Shown piece after piece: positions 8,672-16,652 of a DNA stretch of 64,000 bases. The position numbers and the translations under genes were made by a program. Positions within the stretch are counted from its first letter, which is position 1. The number at the start of each line of letters is the position of its first letter. The notes under the pieces were generated by a model. The model was not told where the DNA came from, made no database searches, and saw nothing but the letters and a program-made list of their open reading frames with translations. Source of the stretch: Fimbriimonadaceae bacterium (GTDB lineage: Bacteria > Armatimonadota > Fimbriimonadia > Fimbriimonadales > Fimbriimonadaceae); contig JAHBTB010000001.1 of NCBI GenBank assembly GCA_019638795.1, positions 558,001 to 622,000 on the forward strand. Reading direction: 5' to 3'.

Positions 8672-9187
8672 TCAGACCGACTTCTTGAAGCGGCGGCCGA
8701 TCAGCGCGGCGGCGCCCATGCCCAAGATGGCGATCGAAGCAGGCTCGGGCACCGACTCCAGGGTGCCGACGAAGCTGCTGAAGGAGGTCAGGGACGGCTC
8801 ATCGACGGAAAAGGCGAAGGTGCCGTCGCCAGCCAGACCGGCGTAGGCCCCGGTGCCTCCGATATACGTCCAATTGCCCGCGCCGGAGGTCGTGGAGCCG
8901 CTCGTCGTGATCCACTGGAGCGTGATGCCAAGGTCGATCTCGTCACCCAAGCTGTTGGAGATCACGGCTTGACCCGAGGTGGGCGGAGCGATGTTCGTGA
9001 CGAAGTAGTCAACGTCGGTCAATGTGGGCATCGGAACCGAAGTCCACATAAACGTCGCCGTCTCGGTGAACTCAGCCAGCTCGGCGTAAGCCACTGTTCC
9101 CTGCGACTGGACGGCGATGTTGAACGCGTTGGCATAGACGGCCATGGCCCCGAAGGCGGCGATGGTGAATAAGCGAGTGAGTTTCAA
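8672..9187 (-). CDS. Secreted PEP-CTERM protein
   Basis: 171 residues from a TTG start at 9187, preceded by a clear Shine-Dalgarno (AGGAGAGG, 3 nt before it). The longer in-frame ATG at 9241 would put 18 residues before the signal peptide and has no ribosome site. An N-terminal signal ('KLTRLFTIAAFGAMAVYANA') is followed by a beta-rich domain with the motif 'GGTGAYAGLAGDGTFAF', and the chain ends with the sorting signal 'VPEP', a hydrophobic helix and 'GRRFKKS'. Such proteins are processed by an exosortase, not encoded here. It is a tandem paralogue of the next gene. Confidence 0.85.
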   Translation of the reverse strand: MKLTRLFTIAAFGAMAVYANAFNIAVQSQGTVAYAELAEFTETATFMWTSVPMPTLTDVDYFVTNIAPPTSGQAVISNSLGDEIDLGITLQWITTSGSTTSGAGNWTYIGGTGAYAGLAGDGTFAFSVDEPSLTSFSSFVGTLESVPEPASIAILGMGAAALIGRRFKKSV

Positions 9188-9311
9188 TATCCTCTCCTGG
9201 CGGCCCAGCAACGTTGCGAGGCACGCTTTGTGTTCTACCACCGTACGATTTGCAGGCCCAGCCCGATGTTCCTAGGCCCTTTTCGCAGATTCTGAGACCT
9301 CAAAATGAAGA

Positions 9312-9337
9312 CCGCGCCGCTCTAATGAGCGGCGCGG
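9312..9337 (-). terminator. Terminator hairpin of the second PEP-CTERM gene
   Basis: A perfect 11-bp stem (CCGCGCCGCTC at 9312-9322 with 9327-9337) and a 4-nt loop, 31 bp after the stop on the minus strand. On that strand it is followed by TCTTCATTTT, a reasonable T-rich tail. Confidence 0.75.
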
Positions 9338-9368
9338 CTTTGATTGTCGAGTCAACCGTCTGGCGAGG

Positions 9369-9887
9369 TCAGACTGACTTCTTCGAGCGGCGGCGGAGCA
9401 GGGCCACCGCGCCAAGGGAGAGCACACCCATGGACACCGGCTCAGGGACGGCGTCAAGGTTCCCCGAGAAGCTGGAGTAGGAAGAGTTCGTCGTCGTGTT
9501 GATCGTGAAGGCGAACGTGCCGTCACCAGCAAGACCTGCGTAGGCTCCCGTGCCGCCGGTGTAGAGCCAACTTCCCGAACCCGAGACCGTGGAAGCCGTG
9601 TTCGTGACCGAATCAAGAACCATCGTGTAGGTGACCGAGTCACCCAGCGCGTTGGTAAACGTACCGGTGCCAGCTTGGGGCGGGACGGCGTTCGTGATCG
9701 AGTAGTCGACGTCAGTGAAGGCCGGCAGGGCGACCGAGGTCGTTTGAAGGAGGACGATCTCGTCAAAATCGACGGTCGCCCCGTTGGTGACCTTGCCAGC
9801 CGACACGATGTCGATGGTGAAGGCCTGCGCCGCCACCGCCGAAACGGCGAAGATGGCGAGGGCGGAAATCTTGGTGATGTTCTTCAT
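9369..9887 (-). CDS. Secreted PEP-CTERM protein (tandem paralogue)
   Basis: 172 residues. The signal peptide 'MKNITKISALAIFAVSAVAAQA' is followed by a beta-rich domain and the C-terminal 'VPEPVSMGVLSLGAVALLRRRSKKS' sorting signal (PEP motif, hydrophobic stretch, basic tail). It shares the whole plan and the motif 'GGTGAYAGLAGDGTFAF' with the neighbour at 8672-9187, so the pair arose by duplication. GTGAYAG-type motifs occur in several secreted beta-barrel proteins, but I cannot assign a function. A Shine-Dalgarno (GGAGAG) lies just before the ATG and a full promoter is visible upstream. Confidence 0.85.
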   Translation of the reverse strand: MKNITKISALAIFAVSAVAAQAFTIDIVSAGKVTNGATVDFDEIVLLQTTSVALPAFTDVDYSITNAVPPQAGTGTFTNALGDSVTYTMVLDSVTNTASTVSGSGSWLYTGGTGAYAGLAGDGTFAFTINTTTNSSYSSFSGNLDAVPEPVSMGVLSLGAVALLRRRSKKSV

Positions 9888-9932
9888 AGCTCTCCAGGGT
9901 CAGACAAACCGCCACGGTGCGGTTCTGCCCTC

Positions 9933-9961
9933 AGTCTAGCCTAGGAATCTTGCGGGGGCAA
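9933..9961 (-). promoter_or_regulatory. Sigma70-type promoter of the second PEP-CTERM gene
   Basis: On the minus strand, TTGCCC (9961-9956), a 17-bp spacer and TAGACT (9938-9933). The predicted leader is about 40 nt and contains the GGAGAG ribosome site. This contrasts with the leaderless-type starts elsewhere in the window. Confidence 0.55.
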
Positions 9962-10026
9962 GGACTTTCCCAGGGGGAAGGGCACAATCTACGAACTCTT
10001 GACATGTAATCGGCCTGGCCCGGTGG

Positions 10027-12063
10027 TCAATGCCACAGTGCCGTGGCCGGGACAGCCTCCCATTTGCCCTGCCCGACCTTCCACTCAAGCTTCAACTCTT
10101 GGCCACCGGTCCGGTTGAAATAGTGGACCTCGATGCGGTGGGTGCCCTTGGCGAGGGCGACCAGCCCCGTCTTGGCGACCACACCGTGCAGCCCGTCATT
10201 GTCAACGACGGTCTCGCCGTCAATGACCAATCGAGACCCGTCGTCCGAGGTGAGCCGGAACATGAACGCGCCGGAGACGGGGGCGACCAGCTTGCCAAAG
10301 AAGCGGACCGCCACGTTCTCCCGTTTGCCGATACTGGCCAGGTCGACGGCTTTGACCGTCGAGCCACTTGAGAAATGCAACTTCGAGAAGTCCGGCACCG
10401 CCGAGAAGTCCCCGTCGAAAACGTCGGCGAAGAGCCCATGTTCTTTCGGCGACTCCGCCAGGGCCGGCTTCTCGACGAGCTTCCGGAAACTCACCCGTGT
10501 GGTCGGCGTGATGCGGTCAGTCTGCTTGCCGACGCCATAACCCCAGACGCTGCCTGTCGCGGTCAAGGTGATTTCCTGCCCGGGCTTGACGCGGTACGGG
10601 GCCGAGGTGTGGCCGTCCTGCCCTTCGACAAACAGCAAATAGTGGTCGACGGCTGGGTCGGAGCCGGTCACCTTGACGGTCGTCTTGTCGACGAACCCAG
10701 GTTCAGCGACGACAAGTTTGGGTGCGTGGTGCACGGCCAAGCGACCTTCGACGGTCAGTTCGACGACCGGCAAGAGTGAGTCACCCGGCTTGGCGGGCAG
10801 CACCAAGGTCTTGTCGTTGGAATCTTCGACGGTCTTGACCTGCACCCGGCCGCCACCCAGGACGCGGGCGGAAGCGACCCGGTTGTCCATGCCGGAGAGG
10901 CGGAGCTTGCCGTCGGCAGGCCAGTCGAACACATGCAAGTACAGCTTGTCCCCGTTGCGGGTGACCCTTCCAAACGGCACCTTCCCAAACGGAGAGGCCT
11001 CGGTACCGTGGATGGCGTCACCGTTGACCTTCATCCACTTGGCAAGGTCATGCATCCGGTCGATCGAACCTTGCGGCCACGTGCCGTCGGGCTTGGGGCC
11101 GATGTTCAGGAGAAGGTTGCCACCTTTACTGGCGATGTCGGCGAGCATCTCGACGAGTTGCCTCGACGACTTGAAGTTCTTGTCCTCTCGGTTGTAGCCC
11201 CAGTGGTCGTTCATCGTGATGCACGACTCCCAATCGACACCGGGAATGCCTTCGGCGGGAACCTCCTGTTCGGGTGTCCCGTAGTCCCCGGCGAACTTGG
11301 CGTCGGACATGCCGCCCATTCCGCCGCGGCCGACGTCGACCCGGTTGTTGACGATGACGTTGGGCTGGAGCTTACGGCACAAGTCATAGAGGGCCTGGCC
11401 GTACGTGTGGTTCCAGGTGGGCTCCCATTCGCCGTCGAACCAGACGATGCCGAGGTCACCGTAGTTGGTGAGGATCTCGGTGACCTGGCCTCGCAGGTAT
11501 TTCACGAACCGGCTGAAGTCCGCCCCCTGGGTCGGACGGTCGGTCTCCCACTCCCGCCGCGGCAGGTAGTCCGGGTGGTGCCAGTCCATGATCGAGTGGT
11601 ACAGGCACATCTTCAGCCCGTGCCGCCGGCACGCGTCCGCGAGTTGCTTGACAATGTCCTTGTGGTAGGGCGTGCTCATCACGTCCCAGTCGGTCAATTT
11701 GCTGTCGAAGAGGCAGAACCCGTCGTGGTGTTTGCTGGTCAGCACGATGTACTTCATGCCCGCGGCCTTGGCCATCTCGCACCAAGCGTCCGGGTCGAAC
11801 TTGACCGGGTTGAAATCGCCCAAGAGCTTCTCGTACTCCTTGAGGGGGATATGTGCAGTGGTACGGATCCACTCGGCATGGCCCTTGCTGCCCTTCCATT
11901 CACCCTCTAACGTCGAGTAGAGACCCCAGTGGATGAACAGCCCAAACCGGGCCTCCTTGAACCAAGCCATGCGCTTGGCCTTTTGGGCCGGAGTCTCGGC
12001 AGGCAGACTCGCCGGGACGGAAGGAGACACCAACAAAGCGGCGGCCAAGGCGAGAGTGGTCAT
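10027..12063 (-). CDS. Secreted alpha-L-fucosidase (GH29) with C-terminal PA14 domain
   Basis: 678 residues. The signal peptide covers about residues 1-22. The GH29 barrel runs to about 340, with 'MAWFKEARFGLFIHWGLYS', 'YIVLTSKHHDGFCLFDS' and the nucleophile Asp210 in 'GIVWFDGEWE'; 'NIGPKPDGTWPQGS' is the family's conserved end. A beta-sandwich follows (about 345-430), then a PA14 carbohydrate-binding domain (about 545-665, 'FRLTSDDGSRLVIDG'). It removes terminal alpha-L-fucose from glycans outside the cytoplasm. The ATG overlaps the stop of the upstream fucosidase (ATGA), so the two are translationally coupled. Confidence 0.93.
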   Translation of the reverse strand: MTTLALAAALLVSPSVPASLPAETPAQKAKRMAWFKEARFGLFIHWGLYSTLEGEWKGSKGHAEWIRTTAHIPLKEYEKLLGDFNPVKFDPDAWCEMAKAAGMKYIVLTSKHHDGFCLFDSKLTDWDVMSTPYHKDIVKQLADACRRHGLKMCLYHSIMDWHHPDYLPRREWETDRPTQGADFSRFVKYLRGQVTEILTNYGDLGIVWFDGEWEPTWNHTYGQALYDLCRKLQPNVIVNNRVDVGRGGMGGMSDAKFAGDYGTPEQEVPAEGIPGVDWESCITMNDHWGYNREDKNFKSSRQLVEMLADIASKGGNLLLNIGPKPDGTWPQGSIDRMHDLAKWMKVNGDAIHGTEASPFGKVPFGRVTRNGDKLYLHVFDWPADGKLRLSGMDNRVASARVLGGGRVQVKTVEDSNDKTLVLPAKPGDSLLPVVELTVEGRLAVHHAPKLVVAEPGFVDKTTVKVTGSDPAVDHYLLFVEGQDGHTSAPYRVKPGQEITLTATGSVWGYGVGKQTDRITPTTRVSFRKLVEKPALAESPKEHGLFADVFDGDFSAVPDFSKLHFSSGSTVKAVDLASIGKRENVAVRFFGKLVAPVSGAFMFRLTSDDGSRLVIDGETVVDNDGLHGVVAKTGLVALAKGTHRIEVHYFNRTGGQELKLEWKVGQGKWEAVPATALWH

Positions 12064-13451
12064 CAGGGAGCCTCGTACACTTCGATTTTAGACAAACAGA
12101 CCGGGCCCTTTGCCTGGTTGAAGGTCACACGCAAACCGTCGCCGCGCACACCCTTCAGATCAAGCAGCCGTCGGTGGCCGACTGTCGTCTGCACCTCCAC
12201 CGCCTTCCACGTCCCGCCGTCGCGGACTTCGACCATGAACTGTTGGACACGCTGGCCCAGTTCAATGTGTTCACGGAGGTCGAGCACGCCGAGGTGGTGC
12301 GGGCGGCCCCAGGTCAGGGTGACGGTCGGCCTAGCGTCGCCGTCGGCGGGCACCCAATACTTGCCTGTCTTGGACATGGCGTTCCGGGCGGCGAACGGCC
12401 GGCCCCGCTCCGAACTCGCCGACACCTTGGCGGACTTGGCGAGCGGGTTGGCGAACGTCCGGTCTCTCAAAGCCTTGAAATCCATCAGTGCCTTTTGGTC
12501 CACGGCAGAAATCAGGCCGTCCGAATTGGCCGGGACATTGAGGAGCAGCGAACTGTTCTGACCTTCGCTGCGCATGTAGAGGTCCATCAGGGTCGCACCC
12601 GACTTGACTGTGTCGTCCTCACTGGCCCGCCAGAACCACCCGCGTCGGATGCTGACGTCGCACTCGGCCGGCACCCAATGGGTACCGTCCTCGTGGCCCT
12701 GGGTGAGTTGCTTCCACTTGGGGTCGCCGGGGACAAACTTGTCGCGGTCCAGGGTCGCCCAACAGGTCGGGTCGCTGTGCCCTGCCTCGTTGCCGACCCA
12801 CCGGATGTCGGGCCCGGCGTCGCTGAAGACCACCGCCCCCGGCTGGAGCTTGCGGACGACTTCGATGAACCCCGGCCAGTCGTACACCTGCTTCTTTCCG
12901 TTCGGCCCCTCGCCGTTCGCACCGTCGAACCAGACTTCGAACGTCTTGCCGTAGTTGCCCAGCACCTCGCGGAGCATGTTCTTGAACGTCTCGTTGTAGG
13001 CCGACGTCCCGTAGGTGGGGTGGTTGCGGTCCCACGGCGACAGGTAGACGCCGAACCCCAGGCCAAACTCCCGGCATGCTTGGCTGAGCTCCTTCAAGAC
13101 GTCGCCCTTGCCGCCCTTCCAATTCGACTCGCGCACGGTGTGGGTCGAATACTTGCTCGGCCACAGGCAGAAGCCGTCGTGATGTTTGGCGGTGATGATG
13201 ACGCCGGTCATTCCCGCGTCCTTAAACACCTTGCACCACTGGCGGCAATCCAGGTGCTTGGGGTCGAAGACCTCGGTCTTCTCTTTGCCGCTTCCCCACT
13301 CTTGGCCGGTGAAGGTGTTTGGCCCGAAGTGGACGAAGGCGTAGTACTCCTTCTTGTGCCAGGCCAATTGCCGGGGGCTGGGCAGGGCCCCGACGGGGGC
13401 GGGTGGCGTGTCGGTAGGCAACATCGCCAAGGCGGCCAAGGGGAGAAGCAT
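12063..13451 (-). CDS. Secreted alpha-L-fucosidase (GH29, subfamily-B-like) with F5/8-type C domain
   Basis: 462 residues. A short signal peptide (about 1-20) precedes a GH29 barrel (about 28-335). 'YYAFVHFGPNTFTGQEWG', 'GVIITAKHHDGFCLWPSKYS' and the nucleophile Asp176 in 'FEVWFDGANGEGPNG' resemble subfamily B enzymes, which prefer alpha-1,3/1,4-linked fucose in branched glycans. The last ~125 residues form a discoidin-like (F5/8 type C) sugar-binding module ending '...CLSKIEVYE'. It is the first gene of a two-fucosidase operon; pairing with a differently built GH29 suggests complementary linkage specificity. Confidence 0.9.
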   Translation of the reverse strand: MLLPLAALAMLPTDTPPAPVGALPSPRQLAWHKKEYYAFVHFGPNTFTGQEWGSGKEKTEVFDPKHLDCRQWCKVFKDAGMTGVIITAKHHDGFCLWPSKYSTHTVRESNWKGGKGDVLKELSQACREFGLGFGVYLSPWDRNHPTYGTSAYNETFKNMLREVLGNYGKTFEVWFDGANGEGPNGKKQVYDWPGFIEVVRKLQPGAVVFSDAGPDIRWVGNEAGHSDPTCWATLDRDKFVPGDPKWKQLTQGHEDGTHWVPAECDVSIRRGWFWRASEDDTVKSGATLMDLYMRSEGQNSSLLLNVPANSDGLISAVDQKALMDFKALRDRTFANPLAKSAKVSASSERGRPFAARNAMSKTGKYWVPADGDARPTVTLTWGRPHHLGVLDLREHIELGQRVQQFMVEVRDGGTWKAVEVQTTVGHRRLLDLKGVRGDGLRVTFNQAKGPVCLSKIEVYEAP

Positions 13452-13457
13452 GCTCCG

Positions 13458-13463
13458 ATTATG
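13458..13463 (-). promoter_or_regulatory. Leaderless-type -10 hexamer (CATAAT) for the fucosidase operon
   Basis: On the minus strand CATAAT lies exactly 6 nt before the ATG at 13451, with no Shine-Dalgarno sequence. Confidence 0.45.
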
Positions 13464-13499
13464 GAACAGGGCCCCGTACCGCCGCCTTCAGACATAGTC

Positions 13500-13529
13500 G
13501 CGCCCCTCGCCCCGCAGGACGAGGGGCGC
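13500..13529 (-). terminator. Terminator-like hairpin after ndk
   Basis: A perfect 10-bp stem (GCGCCCCTCG at 13500-13509 with 13520-13529) and a 10-nt loop, 8 bp after the ndk stop on the minus strand. The T-tail is weak. Confidence 0.6.
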
Positions 13530-13537
13530 CAAATCGG

Positions 13538-13954
13538 TCAGCCGACGGTGCCTTCCGCGAACCACAGGGCCAGTTCGCGCGCGGCGGCGTCCGGGTCGCT
13601 GGAACTGTGGGTCAGGTTGTCGTCGATCGTCAGGGCAAAGTCACCGCGGACGGTGCCCGGCGCGGCCTCCAGAGGGTTGGTCGCGCCCATCATGGCCCGG
13701 ATGGCCTTCACCGCGTTTGTGCCCTTGACCGCCATCGCGACGACCGGTCCGCTGCACAAATAGTCCACCACCGCGCCGAAAAACGGCCGTTCGCGGTGCT
13801 CGGCATAGTGTTCCTCGACCGTCGACCGCTCGGCGTTGATGAGCTTGAGCCCGACGACTTTGAGGTCACGGGCCTCGATGCGACGGGTGATCTCACCGAT
13901 CAGGTTCCGGTTCACGCCGCCCGGCTTGATGAGGACGAGGGTTGTCTCAGACAT
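13538..13954 (-). CDS. ndk: Nucleoside diphosphate kinase
   Basis: 138 residues, normal length. It passes phosphate from ATP to other nucleoside diphosphates through a phosphohistidine. The N-terminus 'ETTLVLIKPGGVNRNLIGEI' and 'AMMGATNPLEAAPGTVRGDF' are diagnostic. The catalytic His is His116 in 'NLTHSSSDP', where most homologues have N-x-x-H-G-S-D, so the Gly after His is Ser here. TACAGT lies 10 nt before the ATG on the minus strand, and a hairpin follows the stop. It is a single-gene unit. Confidence 0.97.
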   Translation of the reverse strand: MSETTLVLIKPGGVNRNLIGEITRRIEARDLKVVGLKLINAERSTVEEHYAEHRERPFFGAVVDYLCSGPVVAMAVKGTNAVKAIRAMMGATNPLEAAPGTVRGDFALTIDDNLTHSSSDPDAAARELALWFAEGTVG

Positions 13955-14024
13955 ATTGCGGAGAACTGTACCGGAGCCGGTCGGACGCCCACGGCCCTCT
14001 GTCCTCCGGCACCTTTCGCCTCGC

Positions 14025-14783
14025 CTACTCGGTGTCTTCGCGTGGCGCGAATTCCTTTACCGAGAACCACCAGCTCGCCAAGGCGAGCAGACCCACGGCC
14101 GAGACAGCGAGGACAGCCCAGGCCACCGCCGGTTTGACGTCGACGGCGGTGACCGTCTGGACGGCCTGCGCGATGGGGTCCAAGTCGGGGGCCTCTTTGG
14201 GGTCGGGCAGGAGACGGCTCATGTGGGTGTGGAAGGAAAGCGCCGCCATGCCCGGCATGTTGGGGACGAACGTCTCCCAGCCGAAGGCGAACAACAGGCA
14301 CCAGACCAGAGCGCGGTTCACGAGCAGGCTGAACATCACGAACAACGAGCAATAGGCGGCGGCCCCGACGAGGGCGATCGCCAGATCGGGGAGGAAGGTG
14401 CCGCCCAGGCCGCCACGGACGCCAAACGCCACGCACACCGAGACCATGACGGTCACCACGCCCGAAGCGGTTACCGCCGCCAACGACCGACCGACCAAAG
14501 TCACCGGCCGGGGCACCGCCCGGGTGAGCCAGTAGATGATCGTCTTCTGCTCCACCTCCTGGCTGACCACCATCGGCGCGAAAATCGCCGCGGCCAGGGC
14601 GACAAGCCGGAAAACCACGTTGCTTGTCGCGACGCCATAGGCGACGTCGGCGGGCATGCCCCCCGACATGCCGGTCCAGACCCGGCAGAGCAATCCGACG
14701 ACGACGGAGACCAGGCCCCACACCACCAGCCTCCCGGGCCGAAGGAAATCCTTGAGCGTGCTGGTGTAAACGACGCCGAGCAT
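14025..14783 (-). CDS. ABC transporter permease (ABC-2 type), last gene of a double exporter operon
   Basis: 252 residues with about six hydrophobic segments and the 'SQEVEQKTIIYWLTRAVPRPVTLVGR' motif typical of ABC-2 permeases after the second helix. It starts 4 nt after the stop of the ATPase gene at 14788-15705 and is presumably its partner. The ATG at 14783 is chosen because in-frame sequence further upstream overlaps the ATPase and is not membrane-like. The substrate is unknown. A polar loop around 'HMSRLLPDPKEAPDLDP' separates the last two helices. Confidence 0.8.
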   Translation of the reverse strand: MLGVVYTSTLKDFLRPGRLVVWGLVSVVVGLLCRVWTGMSGGMPADVAYGVATSNVVFRLVALAAAIFAPMVVSQEVEQKTIIYWLTRAVPRPVTLVGRSLAAVTASGVVTVMVSVCVAFGVRGGLGGTFLPDLAIALVGAAAYCSLFVMFSLLVNRALVWCLLFAFGWETFVPNMPGMAALSFHTHMSRLLPDPKEAPDLDPIAQAVQTVTAVDVKPAVAWAVLAVSAVGLLALASWWFSVKEFAPREDTE

Positions 14784-14787
14784 GGAC

Positions 14788-15705
14788 TTAGGCCTCCACC
14801 AGATACCGGAACACGGAGTCCAGGTTGTTGTCGGGGCTCTCAAAGCCGTAAAGGTCAATGCCTTCCTCCAGCACCATGGCGGGAAGGGCGTCGTAGAAGG
14901 CGTCGGGCAGCCGGGTCTGGATCTCCACCGAGCCACCGGTCTCGTCAATCTGCAGGCTCAAGACGGCTGGCAGGTCGGCAAGCCGCGACGCCAGTCGACG
15001 CGGGGCGTTGGTGTGCAAGGTGATGCGGTGGGGGTGCCGGTCGATCAGGTCGCGGATGACCTGCAGGTCGCCGCCGGCAAGCAACCGGCCCCGGTGCAGT
15101 ACCAGGATCGACCGGGTCATCTGCTCCACCTCAAACAGGATGTGGCTGCTGACGAGCACCGACTTGCCCCGGGCGGCCAGCCGACGGAGGACTTCCATGA
15201 ACTCGCGGCGCCCCACCGGATCCAGGCCATTGAGCGGCTCGTCCAAGAGGAGGATGTCGGGGTCATGGAGCATCGCCTGGGCCAGCTTGATCCTTTGGCG
15301 CATGCCCTTGCTGTAGCCCTTGAGCGAACGGTCGGCCCGGTCGGCCATGCCGACTTCGTGAAGACTCTCCTCAGTGCGCCGCTTCGCTTCGGCTGTCGCG
15401 ATCCCCATGAGCCGGGCCATGCGGAAGACGAACTCCCGACCTGAAAGATGCTCAGGGAAGCTGTCGATGTCCGGACAATAGCCCAGCCGCCGGAACACTT
15501 CGACGTTGGCGAAGGGGTCCATGCCCAGCACCTTGACCTCGCCGGTGGTCGGTCGCAACTGCCCGGTCACAAGGCGCATCAACGTCGTCTTGCCCGCGCC
15601 GTTTTGCCCGAGCATCGCGGTGACGCCGGGCCCGACGGTCGTCGTCACGTCGTTGAGCCCGATGACCTGGCCATACCACCGCGAGGCGTTGAGCAGTTCG
15701 ATCAC
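14788..15705 (-). CDS. ABC transporter ATP-binding protein
   Basis: 305 residues from a GTG at 15705, which overlaps the preceding permease stop (GTGA). Walker A 'GQNGAGKTTL' (about residues 33-42), signature 'YSKGMRQRIKLAQAM' and Walker B 'ILLLDEPLNGLDP' are all present, with 'SSHILFEVE' for the switch His. The extra ~85 C-terminal residues are typical of CcmA/NatA-like exporters of the DrrA type. Its likely partner is the permease at 14025-14783. The spacing and overlaps show that all four ABC genes are one operon. Confidence 0.9.
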   Translation of the reverse strand: MIELLNASRWYGQVIGLNDVTTTVGPGVTAMLGQNGAGKTTLMRLVTGQLRPTTGEVKVLGMDPFANVEVFRRLGYCPDIDSFPEHLSGREFVFRMARLMGIATAEAKRRTEESLHEVGMADRADRSLKGYSKGMRQRIKLAQAMLHDPDILLLDEPLNGLDPVGRREFMEVLRRLAARGKSVLVSSHILFEVEQMTRSILVLHRGRLLAGGDLQVIRDLIDRHPHRITLHTNAPRRLASRLADLPAVLSLQIDETGGSVEIQTRLPDAFYDALPAMVLEEGIDLYGFESPDNNLDSVFRYLVEA

Positions 15706-16652
15706 CGGACCACCTCCACCGCCCGGACCCGGCTCCAAGCGATGCTCAGGGCGAGGGCGGCGACACCGACAAGCAGTGGCAACACCAACAACAACTGCGG
15801 GCGGGTGACGACATGCTCCATCCGGCGGTTGACGACCCAGAAGGGCGACCCGTCGGTGCCCCACACCACCTTGGCGAGCCCGTACGGGAGGCCGTCAAAG
15901 GACAAGTAGGAGATCTGGTCGGCCAGAGGCTTGACCGTCTCGGGCAGCCGGTCCCATTTTCCTAGGCCGGACAAGAGAAACACGAAGAACTTGATGATGA
16001 AGTAGAAGCCCGCATAGACCGCCCCGGCGACCCGGCCGTTGTTGGCCAATGAACTGAACCCGACGAGCAGGGACGCCTGGAACCCCGCCGCGAGCGGCAA
16101 GATCAAGAAGAGTTTGGGGATCATCCAGGGGTCGTCGGTGAGGAAACCGTGGTTCCGCCAGTTCAAGGCCCCGTAGAGGACAAACAGCAGGGTCGGTATC
16201 GCCATCGAGAGGAACAGGGGGACGGCGAGGCCGACGAACTTGCCGACCAAGTAGTCGGTCTTCGTCGTCGGCTTGCTCAGATAGACCAGAAGGGCGTTGG
16301 TGCGGTTGTCGTTGGCGATGCAACCAGCCCCCAGGACGAGTCCGAGGGCCATCCACATCATCTGGCCGGCCCCGAGGCCGTTGAGGAGCAGGTCGTGCCA
16401 GACGATCTGGCTAAAGAACTGCTTCACCATCTGGGGCGGCATAAAGTCGACGACCTGGTCCATGAAGTACATGAGGGCCGTCATGATCAGGTAGTACCAA
16501 GACGCGACGCCGGTGAGGATCCAAAACGGCTTGCTGCGGAGCGACCGGCGCACGGCGTCGCGGGCGATCACCACCCACCGCTTGTGCGGGCTCTCAAGCT
16601 CACCCTCGTAGTTGCGGTAGCTCAGGTCGGCGATGGGCGTGTGGTCAACCAT
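15702..16652 (-). CDS. ABC transporter permease (ABC-2 type)
   Basis: 316 residues. A soluble N-terminus ('ADLSYRNYEGELESPHKRWVVIARDAVRRSLRSKPFW') is followed by about six transmembrane helices, the same plan as the Y-R-x-Y-x-G permeases found with NatA-type ATPases. The conserved 'CIANDNRTNALLVYLSKPTTKTDYLVGK' stretch follows the second membrane pair. The ATG at 16652 is chosen because it overlaps the ATPase stop by 8 nt; in-frame sequence beyond it lies inside the ATPase gene. Its presumed partner is the ATPase at 16645-17562. Confidence 0.8.
   Translation of the reverse strand: MVDHTPIADLSYRNYEGELESPHKRWVVIARDAVRRSLRSKPFWILTGVASWYYLIMTALMYFMDQVVDFMPPQMVKQFFSQIVWHDLLLNGLGAGQMMWMALGLVLGAGCIANDNRTNALLVYLSKPTTKTDYLVGKFVGLAVPLFLSMAIPTLLFVLYGALNWRNHGFLTDDPWMIPKLFLILPLAAGFQASLLVGFSSLANNGRVAGAVYAGFYFIIKFFVFLLSGLGKWDRLPETVKPLADQISYLSFDGLPYGLAKVVWGTDGSPFWVVNRRMEHVVTRPQLLLVLPLLVGVAALALSIAWSRVRAVEVVR

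Noticed and set aside
12174-13763. 529-residue plus-strand frame opposite the fucosidase and ndk
   Set aside because: It crosses two genes and a terminator, with shadow-type composition and no motifs.
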